From Acetobacter sp. (GTDB lineage Bacteria; Pseudomonadota; Alphaproteobacteria; Acetobacterales; Acetobacteraceae): 52,335 bases of DNA. Location: positions 1 through 52,335 of the forward strand of contig JAAYUA010000077.1 of NCBI GenBank assembly GCA_012517935.1. Direction: 5' to 3'. This document shows positions 1 through 7,934 of the stretch, piece by piece (position 1 is the stretch's first letter; the number at the start of each line of letters is the position of its first letter). Made by a program: the position numbers and the translations under genes. Under the pieces are notes generated by a model. It worked only from the letters and a program-made list of their open reading frames with translations. It did not search any database and was not told the DNA's origin.

Positions 1-497
1 CTTTCCAGCCATGGCGCAATACCCGACAGATTCACGGTCTGCCCATCAATATTGATCCGGGCGGATGCAGCCAGAGACGTATATTCCGCTGAAAGTCTGG
101 CCTCCTCAAGCAGCATGTCCGAAATGCGCTCATCAAATGTCGCGACATCACACGCCCAAAGGCGCAGCGTATGCGCTCCTGTCAGGCGTTCCAGTGCCGC
201 GCGATCCGGATCATCAAGAAAACGCTTCTTGATCCTGACCTCATGAGCCATGATTTTCGGAGACAGAAAATCTGCATAATCCCGCTCCGCAATCGCCTCT
301 GCCGATTGAGTATCCTGCGCAAATTTCAGATGTGTCAGCGCACTCCAGCTTTCAATCCTGCGCCGCTCTTCATCAAAAGCCTTCAGGGCGGCATCCCGAT
401 CCCCGGCATCCAGAAGTTTTTCAATACGACCGAAACATTCACTGATGGAGGCTTCATCCGGTCGGGAAAAATCCAGAGAGGAAAATGGAACGGTCAT
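1..497 (-). CDS. M3 family oligoendopeptidase, N-terminal part (cut by window edge)
   Basis: The minus-strand frame opens with ATG at 497 (MTVPFSSLDFSRPDE) and stays open to the first base of the window, giving about 165 residues. The pattern of short acidic helices, with segments such as IESWSALTHLKFAQDTQS and ERDYADFLSPKIMAHEV, is that of the N-terminal helical region of PepF-like M3 metallopeptidases, which cleave oligopeptides in the cytoplasm. The zinc motif HExxH lies in the C-terminal half, outside the window, so activity cannot be judged. Family members are usually 550-600 residues, so about two thirds is missing. Family assignment rests on the resemblance of this region only and is moderately sure; the reading frame itself is clear. 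Confidence 0.65.
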   Translation of the reverse strand, partial: MTVPFSSLDFSRPDEASISECFGRIEKLLDAGDRDAALKAFDEERRRIESWSALTHLKFAQDTQSAEAIAERDYADFLSPKIMAHEVRIKKRFLDDPDRAALERLTGAHTLRLWACDVATFDERISDMLLEEARLSAEYTSLAASARINIDGQTVNLSGIAPWLE

Positions 498-547
498 TAT
501 GTATCTTTCAGGGAAAAGGCATATTCAAACTACTGAAATCCGAACAT

Positions 548-1126
548 TCATCCGGGGTCTTTTACTGCATTCTTTTTCTGAAAATCCCTTATTTCATCAC
601 GCAGACCATCATCCGATGGAGCGCTGATCGTATCCTGATACGCCCCGCCTTTCCAAATCCAGCGATCATTCCCGTCAATCAGAATATCATGCATGCCATT
701 ATGGGATGCTGGAAGCACAGCAATGTCGCCACTTATGGAATCAAGAATCTTCTCCCATGAACCGTTCCGTCGGCGATAAACATCTGTCGTGCATCCTGCG
801 GAACCGCAAAGGCTCGAAGACTGCAACTGGATAAACAAGGCTTTTTCTGACGGGTGGATAGAAAGCTGCGCGGTGCCTACCAGCACCAGAGGCTCTGAAT
901 TGTGACGGCGGGAAGTCGCAATATCATCCGCAGCCAGCTTCTTCGCCTCCTGATCCTCCGGGGTTCCGGTCTGTTGCGACAAGACAACAGAATTGGCTCC
1001 AGCAAAAGAATGCGTTTTATGAGAAGCAGCCCTGGCCGATGGCAAACTCAAGGCACCGCACAGCAGCAGGCCAGCCGCCATAATATGCCGACCATATTTT
1101 TCCCGATCGAAATAAAAAAACGCCAT
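548..1126 (-). CDS. Exported hypothetical protein, 192 aa
   Basis: I do not recognise a named family. The start at 1126 is chosen because an AGGAG sits about 8 nt upstream and because longer starts would run into the divergent gene at 1202. The N-terminus has a basic stretch, a hydrophobic core (MAAGLLLCGALSLPSARA) and an Ala-x-Ala site, so the protein is probably exported to the periplasm. The mature part has a Cys pair (SSLCGSAGCTTDVY) followed by repeated short strands with GxxDIL and WxWxGGAY patterns, suggesting a small beta-rich fold with a disulfide. A nearer start within the same frame (the Met before AAGLL) is also possible. It diverges from the b561 fusion gene across a 75-nt gap. 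Function unknown. Confidence 0.6.
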   Translation of the reverse strand: MAFFYFDREKYGRHIMAAGLLLCGALSLPSARAASHKTHSFAGANSVVLSQQTGTPEDQEAKKLAADDIATSRRHNSEPLVLVGTAQLSIHPSEKALFIQLQSSSLCGSAGCTTDVYRRRNGSWEKILDSISGDIAVLPASHNGMHDILIDGNDRWIWKGGAYQDTISAPSDDGLRDEIRDFQKKNAVKDPG

Positions 1127-1201
1127 ATTCCGATATCTCCTGCTCCACAGTTCTGTCCGTTCGTGCATCATAAACATATCGATACCACGGAGCGAACAGA
1201 G

Positions 1202-1963
1202 ATGAACGACCCCAATCTGCCCGAACCAGGACTTTACAGGCATTACAAGGGAGGACTCTACACGCTCATTTCGATTGTGCGACACAGTGAAACAGAAGAA
1301 CCCTTGGTTTCTTACCGCAGCGAGAGTGCGGGAACTCTCTGGGTCAGGCCTCTGTCGATGTGGTCAGAAACCGTTGACGGTCAGCCACGATTCGCGCCTT
1401 TGCAAGCCGACAGCCCCACACGCTATGCGTCATCGCAAATTCTTCTGCACTGGCTTTCAGCCGCCCTGCTGCTCCTGATCATGACACTCGCATGGGTCGG
1501 GTTGTCGATGCCCAAGGACAGGCCAGGAAACTTTATCGACCATCACACTCTTATCGTGATGCATAAATCTTTCGGCGTTATTCTTCTCGTCCTTACCCTC
1601 ATCAGGGTGTGGGAACGCTTTTCCAAATCCGCACCGAAGCCCACAGGTTCGGGGATAACAAGATTGCTGAGCCAGACAGTGCATATCCTGCTTTATACAG
1701 CACTGCTTGTCATGACGATCAGCGGTTTTGTGGCTTCATCAATTGGACGGAATGTCTCTTTCTTCGGGCTGTTCCCTCTGCCATCCATTCCCGGCACTCC
1801 GGCGCTGAGCGACATCGCATGGGAGACACATATCACCGCGCAATGGGCGCTTTACTGCCTGCTTCTGCTCCATATCGGCGGCGCCATCTGGCACATCGCC
1901 TTCCGGAAAGACAACATTCTCAGCCGTATCCTGCCAGCACAACAGGACAACATCTCGGCCTGA
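1202..1963 (+). CDS. DUF1653 - cytochrome b561 fusion membrane protein, 253 aa
   Basis: Residues 9-65 match the DUF1653 pattern (GLYRHYKGGLYTLISIVRHSE, shown here only in part, then SYRSESAGTLWVRPLSMW). Residues 76-235 form a bacterial cytochrome b561 with four predicted membrane helices near 80-100, 118-136, 155-178 and 212-232. Candidate haem-ligand histidines are H83, H121, H161 and H224/H231. Bacterial b561 proteins move electrons between quinol and acceptors such as superoxide in the cytoplasmic membrane. DUF1653 is a small domain of unknown role that I know mainly as a stand-alone protein. Both parts are in one uninterrupted frame. The start is the Met just before the DUF1653 domain, with GGAG about 9 nt upstream. 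Upstream in-frame codons back to 902 overlap the divergent gene and are not believable coding. Confidence 0.8.
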   Translation: MNDPNLPEPGLYRHYKGGLYTLISIVRHSETEEPLVSYRSESAGTLWVRPLSMWSETVDGQPRFAPLQADSPTRYASSQILLHWLSAALLLLIMTLAWVGLSMPKDRPGNFIDHHTLIVMHKSFGVILLVLTLIRVWERFSKSAPKPTGSGITRLLSQTVHILLYTALLVMTISGFVASSIGRNVSFFGLFPLPSIPGTPALSDIAWETHITAQWALYCLLLLHIGGAIWHIAFRKDNILSRILPAQQDNISA

Positions 1964-1967
1964 AGAC

Positions 1968-1995
1968 AATAAAAAAGGCGGGAAAAATTCCCGCC
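1968..1995 (-). terminator. Rho-independent terminator of the DUF2501 gene
   Basis: An 8-bp perfect stem (1977-1984 with 1988-1995, GGCGGGAA/TTCCCGCC) with a 3-nt loop is followed on the minus strand by a T-tract (complement of 1969-1976). The orientation fits the minus-strand DUF2501 gene that ends at 2047. The plus-strand side has no T-tract, so it is not a good terminator for the b561 gene. Confidence 0.8.
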
Positions 1996-2046
1996 CGGTT
2001 CAATCCCGCAACCAGATCAATGGATCCGGGATTACAACCCGTAATC

Positions 2047-2448
2047 TCAGATAAGAGACTTGGCGCGGCTCAGAACAGCACCACAGAGCTTCTTCTGCTC
2101 ATCATGAGGCATGCTTGCCATCGTGGTCGCTTTTCCACCGACGAAAAACTGTCCGGCCGTGCCGTATGCATAGTCCATGTTTCCGCTCTGATCAGCAGGA
2201 ACAGCGTTGCTCTTCTTCGACAGGGAGACAAGGGTCGGCGTGCCATCTTCGTCGCTGACAGCATCGGTCTCGATGCAATAGTTCAGAGCGCCGGCAACGT
2301 TCGCAGGAGAAGCTGCGTTGATGGAAGCGACCGACGTCGCGTCAGGCATTGTCTTTGAAAAATCAGCTGCCTGAGCAGACGAGACCATAAGTCCAACGGC
2401 AGCGACAGTTCCCAGAAATGCAAAGCCGCGGTGAAAAGCGATAGGCAT
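2047..2448 (-). CDS. Exported DUF2501 family protein, 133 aa
   Basis: The start at 2448 has GGGAG 8 nt upstream. Residues 1-28 are a signal peptide (GTVAAVGLMVSSAQA, cut before ADFSK). The mature part matches the DUF2501/YjjA layout: ASPANVAGALNYCIE near the start, then DYAYGTAGQFFVGG, and the closing LCGAVLSRAKSLI. The two conserved cysteines, in NYC and LCG, could form a disulfide in the periplasm. The function of this family is unknown. The gene is monocistronic: its own terminator lies at 1968-1995, and the nearest gene upstream is the tRNA-Gly on the same strand. Confidence 0.8.
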   Translation of the reverse strand: MPIAFHRGFAFLGTVAAVGLMVSSAQAADFSKTMPDATSVASINAASPANVAGALNYCIETDAVSDEDGTPTLVSLSKKSNAVPADQSGNMDYAYGTAGQFFVGGKATTMASMPHDEQKKLCGAVLSRAKSLI

Positions 2449-2586
2449 AGATTTTCTCCCAATAACCGGGCCGCAGAATTACCTAGGTGGCACTGTGAGA
2501 CAAGTCCGGAAAGATGCACGAGTTCACGCATTTTCCGGGATATTCGCCAAAACAGGTCATCACAAGGACGTGAAGTGCTGGCAGAA

Positions 2587-2660
2587 TGGAGCGGGTGAAG
2601 GGAATCGAACCCTCGTATGCAGCTTGGGAAGCTGCCGTTCTACCATTGAACTACACCCGC
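2587..2660 (-). tRNA. tRNA-Gly(CCC)
   Basis: The minus strand folds as a full cloverleaf: acceptor GCGGGTG/CACCCGC, T-arm with GGTTCGATTCC, and anticodon stem GCAGC/GCTGC closing a TTCCCAA loop. The anticodon is CCC, reading GGG. CCA is encoded at the 3' end (2587-2589). Length is 74 nt. Confidence 0.96.
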
Positions 2661-2673
2661 CTGACCTGAAACC

Positions 2674-2701
2674 AATATACTGTCCTGACGGAACGAAGCA
2701 A
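2674..2701 (-). promoter_or_regulatory. Possible promoter of tRNA-Gly
   Basis: On the minus strand a TATATT (2674-2679) lies 16 nt downstream of TTGCTT (2696-2701), ending 14 nt before the tRNA. The -10 is good and the -35 is only partly matched. No other support. Confidence 0.35.
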
Positions 2702-2813
2702 TCTCCCGATCACTGTTCTTCAATGAACCCTTTCACCATTTTCCCACGACACCCACCAAATCAATTGACGCAAGCCCCGAGCTGACGCATCGTTATCAAC
2801 GCTCTTCACAGGG

Positions 2814-2876
2814 CGCCCTCGCGATTTGTCCCGGCCTGCTTGCGGCGAGGTAAAATAAACGCGCTAAAGAGGCCCT
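2814..2876 (+). ncRNA. SAM-II type riboswitch upstream of metZ
   Basis: Stem P1 pairs 2817-2822 (CCTCGC) with 2845-2850 (GCGAGG). The P1 loop carries GATTTG, and the stretch GGCCT at 2833-2837 pairs with AGGCC at 2870-2874, forming the H-type pseudoknot of SAM-II. Between them is an A-rich joiner (TAAAATAAAC) and the signature GCGCTAAAGAG. SAM-II aptamers bind S-adenosylmethionine and sit ahead of metA, metZ and metX genes in alphaproteobacteria. Here the aptamer ends about 100 nt before metZ, so it probably lowers metZ expression when SAM is plentiful. Confidence 0.82.
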
Positions 2877-2914
2877 GGCTGCGTCTGCGCATGCTCATGG
2901 TTTCCAAGGGCCAG
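2871..2914 (+). promoter_or_regulatory. Hairpin competing with the SAM-II pseudoknot (candidate expression platform)
   Basis: GGCCCT at 2871-2876 can pair perfectly with AGGGCC at 2907-2912, and CTGGC at 2875-2879 can alternatively pair with GCCAG at 2910-2914. The 5' arm uses the same bases (2871-2874) that close the aptamer's pseudoknot, so the two folds exclude each other. No T-tract follows, which argues against simple transcription termination. Confidence 0.45.
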
Positions 2915-2976
2915 CCCACCCACCGCCTTTCCGGCCCGCAGCAAGCGGTCGATGCGCGGTTAGATACAGAACCAGA

Positions 2977-4191
2977 ATGACAATGAGTAAATCCAACTCC
3001 CCATCCAGCTCATGGCATCCAGATACACGCATGCTCCATGCTCGCGTCGAACGCACACCCTATGGCGAAACAAGCGAAGCTCTCTTCCTCACTTCCGGCT
3101 TTGTCTATGACAGCGCCGAACAGGCAGCCGCAACGTTCACCGGGGATGCCGAACATTACCAGTATTCACGCTTCGGCAATCCAACCGTTGACGCCTTGCA
3201 ACGGCGTCTGGCCGATCTGGAAGGTGCAGAAGCCTGTATCGCAACCTCCACAGGAATGGGGGCCGTCTCTTCCGCGCTCCTCAGCCATGTCAGGGCCGGA
3301 GATCGCGTCGTCGCATCCCGTGCCCTCTTTGGTTCCTGCCACTGGATCATTGCCGATCTTCTTCCCCGCTACGGCGTAACGACCGTTTTCGTCGATGGCG
3401 GCGATATGGAAGGCTGGGACAAGGCACTTGCAGAGCCGACAGCCGCAGTGCTTCTGGAAAGCCCATCCAATCCGATGCTCGACATCGTCGACATCGCGGC
3501 CATTTCAGAACGTGCCCACAAAGCTGGCGCTATTGTCATCGTCGATAATGTCTTCGCCACACCAGTGTTTCAGAAACCGCTGGAACTCGGCGCGGATGTG
3601 GTCGTCTATTCCTGCACGAAGCACATAGACGGACAGGGTCGTGTCCTCGGGGGAGCCGTGCTCGGGCGCAACGACTGGATCAGTGAAACTCTCCAGCCGT
3701 TCACCCGCAACACAGGCAACGCGCTTTCACCCTTCAATGCCTGGGTCATGCTGAAAGGTCTCGAAACACTGAGACTCCGCGTCGAAGCCATGGCCCGGAA
3801 TGCCGCCGGCGTCGCAGATTTTCTTGCCGAAACCCCGGGTATCCTGACCTCCCGTTATCCGGGCCGCAAGGATCACCCGGACTATGAACTGGCACAGAAG
3901 CAAATGACTGGCGGCGGAACACTTGTCGCATTTGAGACAGAAGGCGGACAGGATGGTGCTTTCCGCTTCCTGAACGCCCTGAACATCATCTCGATTTCAA
4001 ACAATCTTGGTGATTCCCGCTCACTGGCCACGCATCCGGCGACAACCACCCATATGAAAATCGGTGCCGAAGAGCGTGCTCGCCTTGGAATTTCCGACGG
4101 CGCCATCCGTCTTTCCGTCGGTCTTGAAGATATTTCAGACCTGAAAGACGATCTGGCCCGTGGTGCCGCTGCTGTTCGATCCGGCCTCTGA
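2977..4191 (+). CDS. metZ: O-succinylhomoserine sulfhydrylase
   Basis: This is a PLP enzyme of the Cys/Met metabolism family that makes homocysteine from O-succinylhomoserine and sulfide in methionine synthesis. Family features are visible in order: YSRFGNPTVDALQRRLADLE, then the cofactor-stacking region STGMGAVSSALLSH, SPSNPMLDIVDI, the PLP aspartate in VIVDNVFATP, and the Schiff-base lysine in YSCTKHIDGQGR. The C-terminus has SLGD-like NNLGDSRSL and TTTHMKIGAEERARLGI. The wording of these blocks fits MetZ rather than MetB. Length 404 is usual. A second Met lies two codons in (2983) and either could be the start; no strong ribosome site is seen. It follows a SAM-II riboswitch, which supports the methionine role. 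Confidence 0.93.
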   Translation: MTMSKSNSPSSSWHPDTRMLHARVERTPYGETSEALFLTSGFVYDSAEQAAATFTGDAEHYQYSRFGNPTVDALQRRLADLEGAEACIATSTGMGAVSSALLSHVRAGDRVVASRALFGSCHWIIADLLPRYGVTTVFVDGGDMEGWDKALAEPTAAVLLESPSNPMLDIVDIAAISERAHKAGAIVIVDNVFATPVFQKPLELGADVVVYSCTKHIDGQGRVLGGAVLGRNDWISETLQPFTRNTGNALSPFNAWVMLKGLETLRLRVEAMARNAAGVADFLAETPGILTSRYPGRKDHPDYELAQKQMTGGGTLVAFETEGGQDGAFRFLNALNIISISNNLGDSRSLATHPATTTHMKIGAEERARLGISDGAIRLSVGLEDISDLKDDLARGAAAVRSGL

Positions 4192-4197
4192 TCATCC

Positions 4198-4229
4198 GAT
4201 CTGGCGATATCTTCCGATCTCGCCAGATC
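4198..4229 (+). terminator. Hairpin after metZ, probable terminator
   Basis: A 10-bp perfect inverted repeat (4198-4207 GATCTGGCGA, 4220-4229 TCGCCAGATC) lies 7 nt after the metZ stop codon. There is no T-tract downstream, so intrinsic termination would be weak. It may instead protect the 3' end of the mRNA. Confidence 0.45.
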
Positions 4230-4350
4230 AACGCCGAACAATAGATAAAAATGTCTGTAACGGGACAGGTGGGCAAGAACCTGCTAGAGCAGTCGGCCCT
4301 TGGCTCCTGACTGGAGCAGATATCAGATGAGCATCTTCAGGAGATCATGA

Positions 4351-4830
4351 ATGCCGGATCGGCGCCTTTTTCCACCCCGGACAATGATGCCCGGACAAGA
4401 TGAGGCGCTGACAGAAGCCATGGCGCCCCTTCCGGCATGGGAAGAAACGACACGTGATGTCCGTGTGCTCGTCCGCGTTTTCTGGCTGGAAGACCAGTCG
4501 GAGCCAGATGACGATGTCTATTGCTGGGCATATCGGATCCGGATCGAAAACCATTCGACAACCCGCATCAAGCTGCTTGAACGCCACTGGGAAATCATCA
4601 GCGCAACTGGTGCCACGGAGTATGTCAATGGTCCGGGCGTTGTTGGAGAGCAGCCGGTTCTCGAACCTGCATCCGGTTTTGAATATACATCCGGAGCCTC
4701 CCTCAAAACCTCCTGCGGCATCATGCGCGGCACCTATACGGTGATCGCGGACCCTGCAGGAGAAATGTTTGAGGTCCGCATCCCGGCATTCAGTCTGGAC
4801 AGCCCTTATCATCTGTCAGTCATTCACTGA
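4351..4830 (+). CDS. apaG: ApaG domain protein
   Basis: ApaG proteins have a fibronectin-III-like fold and have been linked to cobalt resistance and magnesium efflux and to protein interaction. The hallmark blocks are present: [43 protein letters not shown], then [17 protein letters not shown] and the end [10 protein letters not shown]. Length 159 is slightly above the usual 125-130, the extra being about 25 N-terminal residues. The start at 4351 has AGGAG 7 nt upstream; an overlapping ATG at 4347 is out of frame. It lies between metZ and folE on the same strand. Confidence 0.93.
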   Translation: MPDRRLFPPRTMMPGQDEALTEAMAPLPAWEETTRDVRVLVRVFWLEDQSEPDDDVYCWAYRIRIENHSTTRIKLLERHWEIISATGATEYVNGPGVVGEQPVLEPASGFEYTSGASLKTSCGIMRGTYTVIADPAGEMFEVRIPAFSLDSPYHLSVIH

Positions 4831-4897
4831 CCCCACGGCCACGACCTGCAACTCCGTTTTGCGGACCCGGCATCAACCCGGCAGAGATGTTACTACA

Positions 4898-5509
4898 ATG
4901 ACAAATTCCAACCCTTCCTCCCGTCCGTCCGCCGAAGAGGCAAAAGAAGCCGTTCGCACCCTGCTGCGCTGGGCAGGTGATAATCCCTCCCGTGAAGGTC
5001 TTCTCGACACGCCGGACAGGGTCGTCCGCTCTTATGAGGAATTTTTCGAAGGATATCAGCAGGACCCGGAGGAGATTCTCGCCCGCACTTTCTCGGAAGT
5101 CGGGGATTACGACGAAATCATTCTTCTCAGGGATATTCGCTTCGAAAGCCATTGTGAGCACCATATGGTGCCGATCATCGGCCGGGCACACGTCGCTTAT
5201 CTTCCCAGAAAGCGCGTTGTCGGAATTTCAAAACTTGCCCGACTGGTCGATGTTTATGCCAAGCGCCTTCAGATCCAGGAGCGCCTGACGTCCGATATCG
5301 CCGAAACCATCAATCGGGTTCTTCAGCCGCAGGGCGTCGCCGTCATTCTGGAAGCCGGCCATCAGTGCATGACAACACGCGGCGTTCACCGTCCGGGCGT
5401 TTCAATGGTGACCAGCAAGATGCTTGGGGTGTTTCGCGACAACTCCGACACACGCAAGGAATTGATGGCCATGCTCAATCGGCCGGCTTCCAACGAGTTC
5501 GGTTGCTGA
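4898..5509 (+). CDS. folE: GTP cyclohydrolase I
   Basis: FolE converts GTP to 7,8-dihydroneopterin triphosphate, the first step of folate synthesis. Residues 12-200 carry the family blocks: [20 protein letters not shown], then the zinc and catalytic site [40 protein letters not shown], and the second zinc cysteine in [14 protein letters not shown]. The end SNEFGC is also seen in related enzymes. Length is 203 residues, normal for bacteria. ATG at 4898 is chosen because residues encoded further upstream overlap apaG and do not resemble FolE. It probably shares a transcript with apaG, 67 nt upstream. Confidence 0.95.
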   Translation: MTNSNPSSRPSAEEAKEAVRTLLRWAGDNPSREGLLDTPDRVVRSYEEFFEGYQQDPEEILARTFSEVGDYDEIILLRDIRFESHCEHHMVPIIGRAHVAYLPRKRVVGISKLARLVDVYAKRLQIQERLTSDIAETINRVLQPQGVAVILEAGHQCMTTRGVHRPGVSMVTSKMLGVFRDNSDTRKELMAMLNRPASNEFGC

Positions 5510-5523
5510 TCACTGGATAAGAA

Positions 5524-5553
5524 CCGGACACCCGCCTCAAAGCGGGTATCCGG
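5524..5553. terminator. Hairpin between convergent folE and the POTRA gene
   Basis: An inverted repeat pairs CCGGAcACCCGC (5524-5535) with GCGGGTaTCCGG (5542-5553), an 11-bp stem with one mismatch and a 6-nt loop. It lies in the 65-nt gap between two converging genes and could serve both. Neither side has a good T-tract. Confidence 0.5.
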
Positions 5554-5574
5554 CAAAACATTCCCGTCGAGGAT

Positions 5575-6189
5575 TTATTTCTCGACGATGGTCCAGGTCA
5601 CCACAGCATGACCTGGCGTAGGATATGTCGGTGTCATGCCGACTGACATGCTGACATTCTTTTTCTTGTAAAGCGCCTGAATCGCCTGCTGATCGGCGCT
5701 CACCGTGTCATTCGAAACTTCCGATCCTGCTTTCAGAGCTGTGGCGGCCTGCAGATCCGCAGTGGAAACTTTTTTGTTTCCGGTGAAAACAACCTCATCA
5801 ACGACCAGCGCTTGAGGCGCTTGAGCGGCCTGCTCACCAATCAGCCACTGAACCTCAACATCCTTGTTGCCGATAAATTTCATCTTCTGACCGAAGCTGA
5901 CACCGACATTCTTCTTTTTGTAAACACCAAGAACGTCCTGAACACCTTCAGCGATCTGATTCTGTGTGACGGTATCGCCCTGATGGAACGGCAGAGCCGC
6001 CATGATCTCTTCTGTGCTCACATCCTTGTTGCCTGTGATAACCAGCTTCTTCAGCTTCAGCGGAGCATCAGCCGCAGGCGGGCTTCCTGCGGCAAAAGCA
6101 GCCGGCGCCACAACGGGTGCTGCAACAGAAGCGACTCCCAAAGAAAGGGCCAGAAGGAAACGATAGGGCAGAAATACACGCTGGCTCAT
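5575..6189 (-). CDS. Periplasmic protein with two POTRA-like repeats, 204 aa
   Basis: Residues 1-34 are a signal peptide (LLALSLGVASVAAPVVAPAAFA). The rest is two similar repeats: LKKLVITGNKDVSTEEIMAA...LGVYKKKNVGVSFG, and VDEVVFTGNKKVSTADLQAA...QALYKKKNVSMSVG. Each has the strand-helix-helix-strand order and the 'GN..vs..l' motif of POTRA domains, as found in BamA, FhaC and TamA. No beta-barrel follows, so it cannot be a complete Omp85 transporter. POTRA domains bind unfolded outer-membrane proteins or partners, so a periplasmic adaptor role is possible but unproven. The start has AAGGAG 8 nt upstream. The gene is monocistronic. A partner cannot be named from this window. Confidence 0.75.
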   Translation of the reverse strand: MSQRVFLPYRFLLALSLGVASVAAPVVAPAAFAAGSPPAADAPLKLKKLVITGNKDVSTEEIMAALPFHQGDTVTQNQIAEGVQDVLGVYKKKNVGVSFGQKMKFIGNKDVEVQWLIGEQAAQAPQALVVDEVVFTGNKKVSTADLQAATALKAGSEVSNDTVSADQQAIQALYKKKNVSMSVGMTPTYPTPGHAVVTWTIVEK

Positions 6190-6337
6190 AACTTAACTCC
6201 TTCAGTCAGGTTGCTGACCATGATGCACATCGTTTCACATGTGCCAAGTTCCCGGGAACAATATCCTCCTTTGCCTTCACCCTTCATTCACTGACAGGGG
6301 CCATAAATACGGACAATTCCACGATCACGGCGGACAC

Positions 6338-7741
6338 ATGCCTTTTCACTCCGAACATGCCCCTGACAGCGGTGAAGCCCTTCAACTCGCGGGGAAACAG
6401 AAAGAAGCCCTTCAGGCCTATGCCTCTGCACTGCGCGAGAACCCGGATGACCCGCGCATCCTCAGCAATTGCGGCGGCTTGCTTTGCGAAATGGGTGACT
6501 TTTCGTCAGCCATGCAGCTTCTTCGGAAAGCAACAGATCTGGCTCCGGATTTCGCCGATGCGTGGTCAAATTTCGGAAACACACTTCTCCAGTCGCAAAT
6601 GTTCAACGAATCTGTCTGGGCCTATACCCGCTGCCTTGAACTCAACAGTTCTCATAAGCACGCCCTCTCCAATATTGGCGTTGCCCTTGATGGTATGGGG
6701 CTTCATTCTCAGGCCCTGACATTTCATGACATTGCGATCCGCCTTGACGCCCTAAATCCGGAAACCCGAACCAACCGCGCCATAAGCCTGCTGGCAGCCG
6801 GGAATTATCCCGAAGGTTTTGCCGAATATGAATGGCGCTGGAAAACGCGGACGACGGCATGGCACGGCATGGAAACTCCCCTCTGGGATGGAAAACCATT
6901 CACTGGGAAGACAGTTCTGATTCACACAGAAGGCGGCTTTGGAGATGTGTTGCAATTTGCCCGCTTCCTTCCTCAGGTCAAAGCGCTGGGAGGGCAATTG
7001 ATCCTACGCATTCGCCCGGAACTTCGCGACCTTCTTGCGCGGATGCAGATTGTCGATGCCGTTCTTGTCGAAGAGGAGCCCATTCCCGCACACGATTTTC
7101 AGATCCCGATCCTCAGCCTGCCCCTTGCCCTGAAAACAACACTCGACACACTTCCCTTCCCGGAAGGCTATCTGCATGCTTCAGAAGAAAAAATATGTCG
7201 GTGGCAGAAAATCTTGCATGACGACACAGGGAAATTGCGTGTTGGACTTGTCTGGGCCGGAGCACCTCACAAAGAAATCCGTGAAGCTGAAATAGCAGAC
7301 CGACGCCGCTCGATGTCGCTTGCCTGCCTCGCCCCTCTGGCCACTTGCAGTGCAAACGTCAGTTTCTACAGTCTGCAACTTGGCGAACCGGCATCACAAC
7401 TTGCTGCATCACCGGATGGGCTGAACATCATTGATCACACAGCAAGTCTGCACAGTTTTGACGATACAGCCGCTCTGATTTCCTGCCTTGATCTGGTCAT
7501 CGCCGTTGATACCTCAACCGCACATCTTGCTGCTGCTCTTGGAAAAACCGTCTGGCTGCTTTCCCGTTATGATCAGTGCTGGCGCTGGCTGAGTCACCGC
7601 ACCGATACGCCGTGGTATGCTTCACTCAAAATCTATCAACAGACCCGGCCGCTCGACTGGTCCGCGCCTGTCAATGCCATTCAACAGGACCTGCTTCACC
7701 ATAGCGCACAACAGATTGATCTGGAGCGACGGTCATACTGA
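6338..7741 (+). CDS. TPR protein with GT9-like glycosyltransferase domain, 467 aa
   Basis: Residues about 1-165 are tetratricopeptide repeats (KQKEALQAYASALRENPDDP, FADAWSNFGNTLLQSQMFNE, HKHALSNIGVALDGMGLHSQ). A linker with YPEGFAEYEWRWK and a GT-B type domain follow: VLIHTEGGFGDVLQFARFLP, RVGLVWAGAPHK, and near the end DLVIAVDTSTAHLAAALGKT. These blocks resemble the glycosyltransferase 9 (heptosyltransferase) fold seen in many alphaproteobacterial TPR proteins. The acceptor is unknown; glycosylation of protein or surface polymer is likely. ATG at 6338 is chosen because the upstream in-frame residues have no repeat character. No strong ribosome site is seen. Confidence 0.8.
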   Translation: MPFHSEHAPDSGEALQLAGKQKEALQAYASALRENPDDPRILSNCGGLLCEMGDFSSAMQLLRKATDLAPDFADAWSNFGNTLLQSQMFNESVWAYTRCLELNSSHKHALSNIGVALDGMGLHSQALTFHDIAIRLDALNPETRTNRAISLLAAGNYPEGFAEYEWRWKTRTTAWHGMETPLWDGKPFTGKTVLIHTEGGFGDVLQFARFLPQVKALGGQLILRIRPELRDLLARMQIVDAVLVEEEPIPAHDFQIPILSLPLALKTTLDTLPFPEGYLHASEEKICRWQKILHDDTGKLRVGLVWAGAPHKEIREAEIADRRRSMSLACLAPLATCSANVSFYSLQLGEPASQLAASPDGLNIIDHTASLHSFDDTAALISCLDLVIAVDTSTAHLAAALGKTVWLLSRYDQCWRWLSHRTDTPWYASLKIYQQTRPLDWSAPVNAIQQDLLHHSAQQIDLERRSY

Positions 7742-7934
7742 TGTCCACATCCACGGCATCTGACGCGAGACGACAGACGGGCTGTATGGAGCTGGAGAGT
7801 GGAAGAATTATGAAATCGGAAGAATGTTCGCTACATGTTGAACAATCAGCGATCACACAGGCTTGCCTCTTCGCTCGACATTCGTAAAAGCCACCCGAAC
7901 CACCGGGCGGTGCCCGGCGTCAGGGAGATGCGCC

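Noticed and set aside
2495-2785. Plus-strand reading frame of 96 codons across the tRNA-Gly region
   Set aside because: Its middle part is the antisense translation of the tRNA (GNRTLVCSLGSCRSTIELHP), a well-known false gene pattern.
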